This document shows positions 15,457-23,417 of a stretch of DNA of 33,878 bases, piece by piece. The stretch is from assembly GCA_009784725.1 (NCBI GenBank), contig WQXS01000021.1, forward strand, positions 1 to 33,878. The letters are read 5' to 3'. The notes under the pieces are model-generated. The model was not told the DNA's origin and did not search any database. It saw only the letters and a list, made by a program, of their open reading frames with translations. Positions within the stretch are counted from its first letter, which is position 1. Each line of letters begins with the position of its first letter. The stretch comes from Oscillospiraceae bacterium. GTDB taxonomy: Bacteria > Bacillota > Clostridia > Oscillospirales > Oscillospiraceae. The position numbers and the translations under genes are program-made.

Positions 15457-16275
15457 CTATCTAACTCTTCTGTAAATCGCAGGAGAAACCTGCTGTAAAT
15501 CACCTTGAATCCCGCTAAGGGTTTCACTCAGTCCTATAAACAGATATCCGCCTACCTCCAACGCGTCGTGATATCTTTTTGCCAAAGCCTGTTTTGTCGG
15601 TGAATCGAAATAAATCATTACATTACGGCAGAAAATTACATGGAACTTTCTTTTGAACTTGGTGACGAAGTTACTCATTAAGTTCAACTGTCCGAAGCTT
15701 ACACCCTTCGCAAGAACCGGTTTTATTTTATACGATTCTTCTCCGACCTTGTCGAAATATTTAAGCTTCCACGCTTTCGGGAGATGCTCAAAGTGTTCCT
15801 CGGGGTATACACCCGTTCTCGCCATATCAAGAACCCTTGTTGATATGTCGGTTGCAAGCACTGTTGTGTCCCATTCTCTGATTTTTGTGGGTCCGAACCA
15901 TTCCTGAAGCACCATAACCGTTGTATACGCTTCCTCCCCGGAAGCACAGCCGGCACTCCAAATACGAAGGTCTCTGTCCCTGATTTCAGATGTCCAGTAC
16001 GGTAATGCAACATCTTCCAAAAATTTATAATGAGTCTCCTCACGCATAAAATACGTGTAGTTTGTCGTGAGTTTGGTCATAAGGGTATTGATTTTTGCAC
16101 CGCTTTTATCGGCAAACACATCATCAATATAATCTTCAAACCCGTTAAACCCCTCGGAAATAATAAAGTTTGAAAGACGGCCTTCAATCAGTGTTCTCTT
16201 CTTTTCAAGATTAACACCGAAATTCGATTTTATATAATCGCGCAGGCGAAAAAAATCTTTATCTGCTATTTTCAT
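15457..16275 (-). CDS. cheR: CheR, chemoreceptor glutamate methyltransferase
   Basis: The 272-residue protein has the all-helical CheR N-terminal domain (about 1-75) and the SAM-binding domain with NYTYFMREETHYKFL, the IWSAGCASGEEAYT motif, VLATDIS and HVIFCRNVMIYFD. It methylates glutamates of chemoreceptors using S-adenosylmethionine during adaptation. GGAGAG lies before the ATG. It follows cheW in the same direction, separated by a tandem repeat. No receptor, CheA, CheB or CheY gene is in the window, so the rest of the pathway is encoded elsewhere. Confidence 0.96.
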   Translation of the reverse strand: MKIADKDFFRLRDYIKSNFGVNLEKKRTLIEGRLSNFIISEGFNGFEDYIDDVFADKSGAKINTLMTKLTTNYTYFMREETHYKFLEDVALPYWTSEIRDRDLRIWSAGCASGEEAYTTVMVLQEWFGPTKIREWDTTVLATDISTRVLDMARTGVYPEEHFEHLPKAWKLKYFDKVGEESYKIKPVLAKGVSFGQLNLMSNFVTKFKRKFHVIFCRNVMIYFDSPTKQALAKRYHDALEVGGYLFIGLSETLSGIQGDLQQVSPAIYRRVR

Positions 16276-16301
16276 TTAATCGCTCTCCTAAGAAATATGC
16301 T

Positions 16302-16445
16302 GACGTAAGGCTTCGCGATGGATACTACTCTATCTCTTCCATCTCGAAGACGTAAGGCTTCGTGATGGATACTACTCTATCTCTTCCATCTCGAAGACGT
16401 AAGGCTTCGTGATGGATACTACTCTATCTCTTCCATCTCGAAGAC
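16302..16445. repeat. Three tandem copies of a 47-bp unit at the cheW 3' end
   Basis: Copies lie at 16302-16348, 16349-16395 and 16396-16442, followed by GAC. Copies 2 and 3 are identical; copy 1 differs at one base (C for T at 16316). The third copy holds the last codons of cheW (FEMEEIE) and its TAG; the others repeat these bases beyond the stop. As 47 is not a multiple of three, the repeats do not extend the protein. Confidence 0.95.
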
Positions 16446-16892
16446 TTTGTATACATCAATCAGTTGTTTTACTTCGCCTTGTGAAACACCGACTGCTTTG
16501 ATGAAGTGGTTTTTTACGGCGTTGCCTGTTGTGGTCGGCGGGTCCTGGATGTTTGCATCATCAATATCTGTGACATCCTGAACGCCGTCAACAAGAATGC
16601 CGACACTCATTTCATCCAGACTGAGAACAATTATACATGTCTGTTCTGTGTAAACAACCTCTGCGCCGCCGAAACGCATACCCATATCAATGACCGGAAC
16701 AACCGTACCGCGAAGGTTGATAATTCCTTTGACATAAGCATGTGTGTGCGGAACGAGTGTTATATCACAAACACTGATAATTTCGACAACATAACTAATT
16801 TCGATACCGTAGCCGACTTTTTCTACGAGAAATGTTAAATATTTCCCTTGCATTACATCTTCGGCACTTACATTTTCCATCATATCATGCAC
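16419..16892 (-). CDS. cheW: CheW, chemotaxis coupling protein
   Basis: The 157-residue product is a single CheW SH3-like domain: KYLTFLVEKVGYGIEISYVV, then the central VPHTHAYVKGIINLRGTVVP and MSVGILVDGVQDV. It links chemoreceptors to the CheA kinase. The GTG at 16890-16892 follows GGTGAT by 4 bases; a start at one of the two nearby ATGs is also possible. The gene ends in TAG inside the 47-bp tandem repeat. Its neighbours are yaaR upstream and cheR downstream. Confidence 0.94.
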   Translation of the reverse strand: MHDMMENVSAEDVMQGKYLTFLVEKVGYGIEISYVVEIISVCDITLVPHTHAYVKGIINLRGTVVPVIDMGMRFGGAEVVYTEQTCIIVLSLDEMSVGILVDGVQDVTDIDDANIQDPPTTTGNAVKNHFIKAVGVSQGEVKQLIDVYKVFEMEEIE

Positions 16893-16926
16893 TTAGATCA
16901 CCATCCTGTATAACTTTTTATGGGAG

Positions 16927-17385
16927 TTACATCATAAGGTCAAGCAGCAGGCCTCTGATATCATCGATTTTATTTAATATCTCGATTTTATCGGCATGTT
17001 CGCTGATGACTTCCTTCCCGAGAGCATCCAGTTTTTCGTCTATTATCTGCACTGTTGCTATATATCGGTGCTTCCCGCGGGAGGCATATGCGTCCTCTCT
17101 TGAAAAAGTATATCCGTTACTGACGATTTCGTCAAGGAATTCTCGTATAAGTCTTCGATATTTTTCTAAATCTTTTACATCGACCCTGTCTGCAAGAAGT
17201 TTTCCCTGCTCGTCTATCTCCTTTTTCATCTCTGTGATGCGGGCAGTATACATTTCTTTTGACATATCCGTAAGAGTGCGCCGAAATGCAGAATTTTCAA
17301 CCGCTTCCGTACTGCGCGCTTCTGTTGTGCGCACCTGGACAACGCCCGATTCCGTCGCTTTTTGACCCTGTACTCTCATGCTCAT
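16927..17385 (-). CDS. YaaR family protein (DUF327)
   Basis: The 152-residue product matches the YaaR/DUF327 pattern: LADRVDVKDLEKYRRLIREF, the helix after it, GKHRYIATVQIIDEKLDALG and the C-terminal KIEILNKIDDIRGLLLDLMM. It is probably an all-helical cytoplasmic protein. The function is unknown; it recurs in Clostridia flagellar clusters. GAGGTG lies 5 bases before ATG 17385. It lies between the FlgN-like gene and cheW. Confidence 0.88.
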   Translation of the reverse strand: MSMRVQGQKATESGVVQVRTTEARSTEAVENSAFRRTLTDMSKEMYTARITEMKKEIDEQGKLLADRVDVKDLEKYRRLIREFLDEIVSNGYTFSREDAYASRGKHRYIATVQIIDEKLDALGKEVISEHADKIEILNKIDDIRGLLLDLMM

Positions 17386-17441
17386 AATAGCACCTCTATC
17401 GTCATTACGGGTTTTGCCCGCAATCTTGCGCCGATTACTAA

Positions 17442-17897
17442 TTACGTCTTCTTGTCAAATACTTCCGGAGTGTTTGGAACCGATTGTGCATATCCTCCGA
17501 TTCCTTTTCTTTTTGCACTTTGCTCTTCGATTTTTTTAATGTGCTCCTCTGTTTTTTCCTTCATCATTGCGATATTGTCATCGTTAAGGCTCGCACACTC
17601 TGTCAGTACTTCCCGTATTTCTTTTTCGAGATTATCTATTTCCGGATTTTTTTCTTTGCCGTCTTCTGGTGCAGAAACATAGGACTGCATCAGGGTTTCT
17701 GTTTCCTGATGCAATCCGTTGATTTTTTCTATCAGCTTTTCTCTTTTGTCGAGTGAGCTGTCGAACGCTTCTATATCATCCTTGGCAAGCAGTTCGGTCT
17801 GTTCCTCCGTATGCTTTTTGATTTGCTTGTAGATTTTAAGCTTTTCCTTTAGCAACTCAATCAGACGCTCTTTATCCGCAGATGGTATTTTGCTCAC
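17442..17897 (-). CDS. FlgN-like flagellar export chaperone
   Basis: The 151-residue product is predicted to be almost wholly helical with heptad-like charge spacing: KEKLKIYKQIKKHTEEQTEL, DSSLDKREKLIEKINGLHQE and NLEKEIREVLTECASLNDDN. This fits the FlgN/FliT-type chaperones that keep hook-filament junction proteins or FliD soluble before export. The GTG at 17895-17897 is chosen because GAGGAGA lies a few bases upstream and it overlaps the fliS stop as GTGA, a typical coupled start. The substrate proteins FlgK and FlgL are not encoded here. Confidence 0.7.
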   Translation of the reverse strand: MSKIPSADKERLIELLKEKLKIYKQIKKHTEEQTELLAKDDIEAFDSSLDKREKLIEKINGLHQETETLMQSYVSAPEDGKEKNPEIDNLEKEIREVLTECASLNDDNIAMMKEKTEEHIKKIEEQSAKRKGIGGYAQSVPNTPEVFDKKT

Positions 17898-18310
17898 GCT
17901 CTCTCCTCTCCCAATTGGATTTGCCCTCTGTTCATACCGCTGATTTCCTTCCATGCTTCTCTGATGCTGTCAACCATTTCAATTATCGGGTCGAGTGGTT
18001 CGGCATCTTTTTGCATATTTGCATCTGCAATGCTTTTAAGTGCAAATTCATATAATTCAAGAAGCTCTTCGGAAATTTGATAATTCATATCGAGACTGTT
18101 TATCAGCTCTGTAAGTATCATCTGTGCTTTCATAAGGGATTTATGCGCATTGGGAACATCTTTTTTAATTATGCTTCGTTTTCCCAAAACAATATTTTTC
18201 TTCAGTGCATCGTATAACATTACGATTAAATCCACCGGCCCCGCTGTCAGAACATCCTGCTTGCGGTATGCATCCTGGGGACGTGTGTTTATCATAACCA
18301 TCTGTTGCAT
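17894..18310 (-). CDS. fliS: FliS, flagellin export chaperone
   Basis: The 138-residue product has the FliS signature DAYRKQDVLTAGPVDLIVML followed by YDALKKNI. Four helices follow, including the NSLDMNYQISEELLELYEF segment. FliS binds the C-terminus of flagellin and delivers it to FlhA. The ATG at 18308-18310 (MQQMVMINTRP) is supported by GGTGA 5 bases upstream; the longer frame runs into fliD. It overlaps the next gene by 4 bases. No flagellin gene is in the window. Confidence 0.92.
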   Translation of the reverse strand: MQQMVMINTRPQDAYRKQDVLTAGPVDLIVMLYDALKKNIVLGKRSIIKKDVPNAHKSLMKAQMILTELINSLDMNYQISEELLELYEFALKSIADANMQKDAEPLDPIIEMVDSIREAWKEISGMNRGQIQLGEERA

Positions 18311-18339
18311 ATTAGTCACCGTCTTCCTTCCAAAGCACT

Positions 18340-20289
18340 TTATCCTTGTCCGAGCATTGCGTTGAACCAACCGCCTTGCTGGTTAAGCTTTTGCATTGAT
18401 GATTCCATTGACGCAAATACTTTGTAAAGTCTATCCTCTTCGGCAAACATTCTTTCCTGAAGTTTTTGAATTTGCTCATTTGCACGTTTCAAAGAGCCTT
18501 CGAGGTTTCTTATTGATGTGCTTTGGGTTGTGTTGACAAAGTCACGCATGAGACCGTCGATTTTATGAAGCAGTCCGACACCTCTTGTTGTGCCTGTGCT
18601 TGTGTCTATTTTGATGAAAACATCTGCTACAGCATCGGGATCTTTTTCAAGAGCTTCTCTGAGTCTTTCCTCGTTTATCATTATCTGACCGCCGGTGCCG
18701 TCAAAATAACTTCCGGTTGTCAGTCCGATTTGTGCCGGAGAAAGACCGGCTCCTTCTATTTGGTCAAAAAACGTTCTGCGAAGACTTGAAACAAGATTTT
18801 GGATTCCGTTGTCATTTCTGAGCAAACCTTTTCTTGCAATCGATTCCCATTCTTCGATTTGCTTGTCTGTCATGCCTTGTTTTTCTTCATCGGTCAGCGG
18901 TTTGTATCCGACTTCGCTGCTGCTCTTGCGTTCGGTAAGCAGACCTTCGAGTCTTCTGATAATTGAGTTGTATGAATCGATGAAGCCTTTTATTGCGTCA
19001 ATCGCAGGGGTTGCATCACGGGTGAAGTTAACAACTGTATCCTCATCGCCTGCAGCGGTTGTTTCGTTAAGGGTGATTCTGACACCCCTGTATTCAAATG
19101 AGTTTGTATCTCTTGTTACCCATTCATTATTGATAAACACTCTTGCTTGCTGACCGTCGGCTGCAATCGCTGCTCCCGAGCCGCTAAGTAAATCAAGCAG
19201 ATTTCCGGTGCCTGAAACTCGAAGGTCATGCTCTACCGAGTCTCCGGTCCCTGTTGTTTCGAGCGCAAACCTGTCAGTCAGCCTGTTATAGCTCATTGTA
19301 ACGCCTGTGTTGCTTTTGTTAACTTTATCAATCATTGTTGCAATTGTATCATTGCTGTTGATTGTAATATTTACATCGTTGATTGTCAGTGTCGTTTCAC
19401 CGACAAGCTCAACTGCTCTACCGTTGTTTCCAATGGTAGTACTGCCTTCTGCTCTTTGATAAGTAACAGCATCGTCGCCGGTTCCAATTGTTACTTCTTT
19501 GTAGAAGTTTAACTTTTGACCATTGAGTCTAAAGTCACCGTCTCCAAGCTTTTCAACACCGTATGTATCTACACCGATTTCAAATGTACCGCCCGGCAGA
19601 GCGCCTAAGTCGAAGGAATGCAACATTGTATCGGAGCCGGCTTCGTATATTTCAAGAACATCACCTTTTTTAATGATTTCATATTCTTTGCCATTATCAG
19701 CAGCAGTAAATGTTGTTTTATAGTCGGCAGCATTCAAAGCGCTTTCCATAGCGTTGTACTCGGCTTCGTTTATACTTACTTTTTCGCCTGCAGCATTTGT
19801 CACCGATGCTTGATGATTTGTGAATGTTATTCTCTGACCTTCGAGGAAGAAAAGACTGTCAAGTCTTGAGTTCGGGTTAAAGCCGCCACCGTTTTGTGAA
19901 ACGCTGCTGCTTGAAGAAAGGCTCGCTCCTCTGGCAAGGCTTGCGACTTGCCCGATTCTTATTGAACCTGTCGGTGTTCCTGTTGTAGTTGCAACGGAAA
20001 CGGCACCGGCATTCTTTCCGGTGACTGTAGCTTTGGTTGCATTAAATACATTTCTGTTCATCATGGACTTAGAGCCAAGGTTTGACAGGAATGTGGTTCT
20101 CAAGCTGGAGATTTCGTCTTTGATGGTATTGTGCGTTTGCTGTCTCCACTCAATAAGCTTTTTGTTGCGCATTTGATTATCAATCTTAAATTGATGCATA
20201 CGCAGTGTTTGCTGAATAATAAAGTCCGTATCCATTCCGGATGCCAGACCCATCATTCTTGTCGGTTGATTTCTCATTGGGTTAATCAT
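18340..20289 (-). CDS. fliD: FliD, flagellar filament cap protein
   Basis: The 649-residue product has the FliD N-terminal motif GLASGMDTDFIIQQTLRMHQ and the FliD_N coiled coil, then GSIRIGQVASLARG. A large variable beta-rich middle follows (about 120-400), then the FliD_C region with FIDSYNSIIRRLEGLL, YFDGTGGQIMINEERLREAL and a final coiled coil (SLKRANEQIQKLQERM) ending in FNAMLGQG. It caps the growing filament and helps flagellin fold outside the cell. The ATG at 20287-20289 has GAGG 8 bases upstream; the GTG three codons earlier overlaps that site. The sigma-D-like promoter at 20367-20394 lies upstream. Confidence 0.96.
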   Translation of the reverse strand: MINPMRNQPTRMMGLASGMDTDFIIQQTLRMHQFKIDNQMRNKKLIEWRQQTHNTIKDEISSLRTTFLSNLGSKSMMNRNVFNATKATVTGKNAGAVSVATTTGTPTGSIRIGQVASLARGASLSSSSSVSQNGGGFNPNSRLDSLFFLEGQRITFTNHQASVTNAAGEKVSINEAEYNAMESALNAADYKTTFTAADNGKEYEIIKKGDVLEIYEAGSDTMLHSFDLGALPGGTFEIGVDTYGVEKLGDGDFRLNGQKLNFYKEVTIGTGDDAVTYQRAEGSTTIGNNGRAVELVGETTLTINDVNITINSNDTIATMIDKVNKSNTGVTMSYNRLTDRFALETTGTGDSVEHDLRVSGTGNLLDLLSGSGAAIAADGQQARVFINNEWVTRDTNSFEYRGVRITLNETTAAGDEDTVVNFTRDATPAIDAIKGFIDSYNSIIRRLEGLLTERKSSSEVGYKPLTDEEKQGMTDKQIEEWESIARKGLLRNDNGIQNLVSSLRRTFFDQIEGAGLSPAQIGLTTGSYFDGTGGQIMINEERLREALEKDPDAVADVFIKIDTSTGTTRGVGLLHKIDGLMRDFVNTTQSTSIRNLEGSLKRANEQIQKLQERMFAEEDRLYKVFASMESSMQKLNQQGGWFNAMLGQG

Positions 20290-20366
20290 AAAATACACCT
20301 CAAATCCTTTTGATTAGATTATTAAATGCCGGTCCTCCATGAGCGGCATAGATACCTGTATATCTA

Positions 20367-20394
20367 ATATCGTATTAAATTAAGTAAATCTTTA
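20367..20394 (-). promoter_or_regulatory. Candidate sigma-D (sigma-28) promoter of fliD
   Basis: On the minus strand TAAA (20391-20394), a 16-base spacer and TACGATAT (20367-20374) resemble the sigma-28 pattern TAAA-N15/16-GCCGATAT, with two mismatches in the -10. It lies 78 bases before the fliD start. fliD is a late gene usually controlled by this sigma factor, which is encoded in the same cluster. Confidence 0.5.
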
Positions 20395-20412
20395 GTGTTT
20401 TTTTAACTTTTT

Positions 20413-21651
20413 TTAAACTTTTTTATCAAATTTTTTCAGTATGTCATTTAACGTGTCGATATCGGCATATGAACTGCCCGACCACGAGCCGTATTCAAAA
20501 TCGATTTCCGCTTGCGCCCCTAGCTGTGTACCTGCATTTATTTTTATATTTTCAATAAGTCTTGTGATAATATTTTCTGCATTTTTTTTGCCGAGTTCAA
20601 CAAACATTATTGCAAAAACACCGTCGCCTGCATAAGCGGGAACATCGGTTTCGCGAAGAGCACCCGTAATTGTGTTTGCCGCACTCCGTAAAAGCTCATC
20701 ATAACCTGCCGATTTTTCACCCTTGTGTTTAATGGAAATTGCGACAAATGTCATCGACCCGCCGTAACGGCGCTGTCTGTATAATTCCTGCGAAAGCGGC
20801 TTGCGGATACCGCTGATATTGAGCATATTATATTCAAGATGGAGCCCTGCGTTATATTCCTCCCAACGCTTTTCGACATCCTTTTTCTTTTTTGATTCAA
20901 AACGTTTGTCAAATGTCCGTGTAAGCTCTCCGATTTCCCTGTATCCGAGAAAAACTCCCCACCTGCCGTTTTCATTTATAACAAGCTTATCAACATCACC
21001 CGATTGCGCGGCATTATCGGAATGCTCGTGTTCCGTGATAATAATCCGAAACTTCCTTGCATGGAAGGTTTTTTCATCACCCCAGGTAACAACTGCAATT
21101 GAGGAGCCGCCGGCTATTTTAAACTCACGCATCGGATATAATCTTGCAACAGAATCGCGCCATTGAGTAAAGTTTTCAAGGTCTATATTTTTCTTGTCAT
21201 GTTCACTCAAATAGCTGTATGCTTTTGTATAATCATAGGTGTTAAGAGCGATAAAATAATCATGAAGGACCTGATAAGCTTCTTTCTCCGCATCTGCGCT
21301 TGCCGCAGCACGTTCGGCCGCTTGTTCTCCGTATGCTTCCGCTGCCTGTTTCCCTACATCGGGGGTTTCCTTGGGTGTTGGAGCCGGCTGCTGTCTCGGC
21401 GCTGCGCTCGGATATCTTCTGACAGGTCTTGAATATGTTTGACGGTCGCGAAATGTCGATTCTCGTTTAAATTTTTCCCGAAGCACTGTATATGCAATAT
21501 TGATTTGCTTCATCAGCTCCTCGGAGTCCGGATTATCGCTGATATCGGGGTGATGAGCACGGCATAGCTGCCTGTAAGATGTAGTAACGTCAGCCATACC
21601 TGCGCCAACTTTGACGCCGAGCACTCTATAAGACTCCAACAAATTGCTCAT
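20413..21651 (-). CDS. J-domain protein with NTF2-like middle and degenerate GGDEF C-terminus
   Basis: The 412-residue protein starts with a J-domain (about 4-65) containing the essential HPD (34-36) in LCRAHHPDIS, which in this family stimulates Hsp70 ATPase. A Pro/Gln/Ala-rich linker (70-125) follows. The segment at about 128-250 (VLHDYFIALNTYDYTKAYSY, then DKLVINENGRWGVFLG) resembles an NTF2/SnoaL-like fold. The last 140 residues follow the order of a GGDEF domain (MTFVAISIKHKG, DELLRSAANTITGALRETDV, AGDGVFAIMF), but the GGDEF signature is replaced by AGDGVF, so cyclase activity is unlikely. No membrane helix is seen. It lies upstream of fliD with its own promoter. The domain calls after the J-domain are inference. 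Confidence 0.7.
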   Translation of the reverse strand: MSNLLESYRVLGVKVGAGMADVTTSYRQLCRAHHPDISDNPDSEELMKQINIAYTVLREKFKRESTFRDRQTYSRPVRRYPSAAPRQQPAPTPKETPDVGKQAAEAYGEQAAERAAASADAEKEAYQVLHDYFIALNTYDYTKAYSYLSEHDKKNIDLENFTQWRDSVARLYPMREFKIAGGSSIAVVTWGDEKTFHARKFRIIITEHEHSDNAAQSGDVDKLVINENGRWGVFLGYREIGELTRTFDKRFESKKKKDVEKRWEEYNAGLHLEYNMLNISGIRKPLSQELYRQRRYGGSMTFVAISIKHKGEKSAGYDELLRSAANTITGALRETDVPAYAGDGVFAIMFVELGKKNAENIITRLIENIKINAGTQLGAQAEIDFEYGSWSGSSYADIDTLNDILKKFDKKV

Positions 21652-21711
21652 GCACTTCCACTTCCGATTAATAAATTACCGATTATTTACACATCCGACT
21701 TTGGTTCAAAC

Positions 21712-21740
21712 AGTATCTCATAAATAAACCTTAATTTCAA
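21712..21740 (-). promoter_or_regulatory. Candidate sigma-A promoter of the J-domain gene
   Basis: On the minus strand TTGAAA (21735-21740), a 17-base spacer and GATACT (21712-21717) preceded by TGA form an extended -10 promoter 61 bases before the start codon. Confidence 0.5.
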
Positions 21741-21780
21741 TATGTTAATTTATACATAAATATGCTATCAAATTCAATCG

Positions 21781-21830
21781 CCCTCGCTGCGCAACCCCGA
21801 TGCCCACCCTGACTTTCGACCTGTGGTCGA
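21781..21830. repeat. GC-rich hairpin element, copy B
   Basis: This intergenic block shares CCTCGC, the CCCACCC block and CGACC-TGY-GGTCG (here 21817-21829) with copy A at 279-340. It lies between the flagellar cluster and the DUF3791/DUF3990 pair. The two copies therefore bracket the cluster. Confidence 0.5.
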
Positions 21831-21870
21831 AATACTCAACTCTAATTAACAACTCCAATTTACAAAATCC

Positions 21871-21899
21871 TTGTTATATCTGCTAAAATAGCATATACT
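21871..21899 (+). promoter_or_regulatory. Candidate sigma-A promoter of the DUF3791/DUF3990 pair
   Basis: TTGTTA (21871-21876), a 17-base spacer and TATACT (21894-21899) lie 31 bases before the DUF3791 ATG, which has AAGGAG 6 bases upstream. Confidence 0.5.
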
Positions 21900-21930
21900 A
21901 CAAGCAAAAAGTCTACTTAAGGAGCTGTTT

Positions 21931-22164
21931 ATGAATAAAAATTTGCATACAGAGTCGGACAGAGCTTTATGGTTAGTACACTGCATATCTTATACCGCAG
22001 ATGAACTTGGATTATCTGTTTCCGATACAGCAAGATTATTGGAAGAACACAACCTCATCAAACCATTATTAAACGGCTATAACGCATTCCACACCCAAGG
22101 TTATGAATATATAGCTGAAATGCTGTCTGATGAATTGCGTAAAGCACAAGGAGTATCAGTTTAA
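21931..22164 (+). CDS. DUF3791 domain protein
   Basis: The 77-residue product fits DUF3791: LVHCISYTADELGLSVSDTA followed by RLLEEHNLIKPLLNGYNAFHTQG and a helical end. It is small, helical and soluble. DUF3791 genes commonly stand beside DUF3990 genes; here the stop overlaps the next ATG by one base (TAATG), so they are coupled. By analogy with toxin-antitoxin order it may be the antitoxin or accessory partner, but that is inference. It is more AT-rich than the flagellar genes. Confidence 0.78.
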   Translation: MNKNLHTESDRALWLVHCISYTADELGLSVSDTARLLEEHNLIKPLLNGYNAFHTQGYEYIAEMLSDELRKAQGVSV

Positions 22165-22700
22165 TGGTTTTTTATCATGGGACAAACAGCGTAATTGGTT
22201 CTATTGACTTAAATAAATGTCGTTTACGTACAGATTTTGGCAGAGGTTTTTATATATCAAGTAATCTTGAAACTGCACAAGTTTGGGCAGACGGTAAAGC
22301 CGGATTTTCCGGCATTTCTACAATAATGCGATATAAAATTAATGATTCTTTTCAAACCGATAATATAATCAAATATATAAGTTTCGATAAACCATCAGAA
22401 GAATGGTTGGATTTTATTCGCCTTAATAGGCAAAGATACACTAGTGAAGAACAATCCGTTGAACCGAGACATACATACGATATTGTTTCCGGACCGATAG
22501 CAAATGATAAAGTTGTTGATGTTGTTGACTTATACCTTAAACAAAAAATCACTGCAGAAGTTGCAATCTCAAGACTAAAAGCATTACCTAGTGTAATGCA
22601 ATTAAGTTTTCATACACCACTGGCTATGAGTTATATATTATCTTCATCTTACTCCCAACGTAATGGTAAAAAATGGAGCGGATGGAAAAACATCACCTGA
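22164..22700 (+). CDS. DUF3990 protein, putative ADP-ribosyltransferase-fold toxin
   Basis: The 178-residue product has the DUF3990 start VFYHGTN (2-8), then the core DFGRGFYISSNLETAQVWA, and later FDKPSEEWLDFIRLNR and HTYDIVSGPIANDKV. DUF3990 is related to ADP-ribosyltransferase-like folds; H5 of YHGT and Y30 of GFYIS would match NAD-binding positions, with an acidic residue later in the chain. The paired DUF3791 gene suggests a two-gene toxin-type module. The target is unknown. The gene ends just before the TIM-barrel gene. Confidence 0.72.
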   Translation: MVFYHGTNSVIGSIDLNKCRLRTDFGRGFYISSNLETAQVWADGKAGFSGISTIMRYKINDSFQTDNIIKYISFDKPSEEWLDFIRLNRQRYTSEEQSVEPRHTYDIVSGPIANDKVVDVVDLYLKQKITAEVAISRLKALPSVMQLSFHTPLAMSYILSSSYSQRNGKKWSGWKNIT

Positions 22701-22717
22701 CATTGAGGATTATGAAA

Positions 22718-23386
22718 ATGGATGAAAAAAATATCCCCGAATATAGTGGGACGCTGCGCAGTCATATGGTGGAAATTCCAAAACCCATCAGTCAGTGCGG
22801 CGGAATCCGTATATTCGGAAGGCTTATAAAATCGCTTGTATTCAGCACCGATATTGCCGTTATCCGCAATATAAATGCGGATGCAGTAATTGCCGTTTAT
22901 CCCTTTACCCCGCAGCCGATTATTTCGCATTCGATTATTATGGCATCCGATATCCCTGTATTTTGCGGTGTCGGCGGCGGAACAACAACAGGAAGCCGTG
23001 TCGTATACCTTGCTTCGGATGCCGAGTTTCAAGGTGCGGTTGGTGTGGTCATGAATGCTCCCACGTTAAATGCAACAGTAAAAAAAGTCCGTAAGGTCAT
23101 TGACATCCCTATAGTTTTGACAGTTGTAAACGAAAATGACGATATTTCGGAAAGAATAAAAGCAGGTGTCACAATTTTAAACGTATCGGCCGCATCGCGC
23201 ACACCATGGCTTGTCGATAAAATCCGGACCGAGCATCCTTCCGTTGCAATTATCGCAACCGGCGGACCAAACGATCAGTCAATCATCGACACAGTAAACG
23301 CAGGTGCAAACGCAATAACCTGGACCCCACCCTCAACCGCCGAAATCTTTAAGTCCATGATGGAAAAATACAGGAATATTATCTAA
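22718..23386 (+). CDS. TIM-barrel protein, often labelled hydrolase, function unknown
   Basis: The product is about 222 residues with repeated beta-alpha pattern. A hydrophobic strand occurs in ADAVIAVYPFTPQPIISHSI, a glycine loop in PVFCGVGGGTTTGSRVV, a strand in AVGVVMNAPT and another in IDIPIVLTVVNEND, and the end has IIATGGPNDQSI and GANAITWTPPS. The late TGGP and GANAI loops look like a phosphate-binding site of a TIM barrel. The reaction is unknown. The ATG at 22718 has GAGG 9 bases upstream; ATG 22712 is an alternative. It is close to an HD protein gene on the same strand. Confidence 0.6.
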   Translation: MDEKNIPEYSGTLRSHMVEIPKPISQCGGIRIFGRLIKSLVFSTDIAVIRNINADAVIAVYPFTPQPIISHSIIMASDIPVFCGVGGGTTTGSRVVYLASDAEFQGAVGVVMNAPTLNATVKKVRKVIDIPIVLTVVNENDDISERIKAGVTILNVSAASRTPWLVDKIRTEHPSVAIIATGGPNDQSIIDTVNAGANAITWTPPSTAEIFKSMMEKYRNII

Positions 23387-23417
23387 CAGCAGCGAAGCGT
23401 TAATCAAGGAGTAATAA

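Noticed and set aside
16302-16445. CRISPR-like direct repeats at the cheW end
   Set aside because: The 47-bp copies are immediately adjacent without spacers and include coding sequence of cheW.
22649-23032. 127-codon minus-strand open frame
   Set aside because: It is antisense to the TIM-barrel gene, which has conserved glycine loops and a ribosome binding site.
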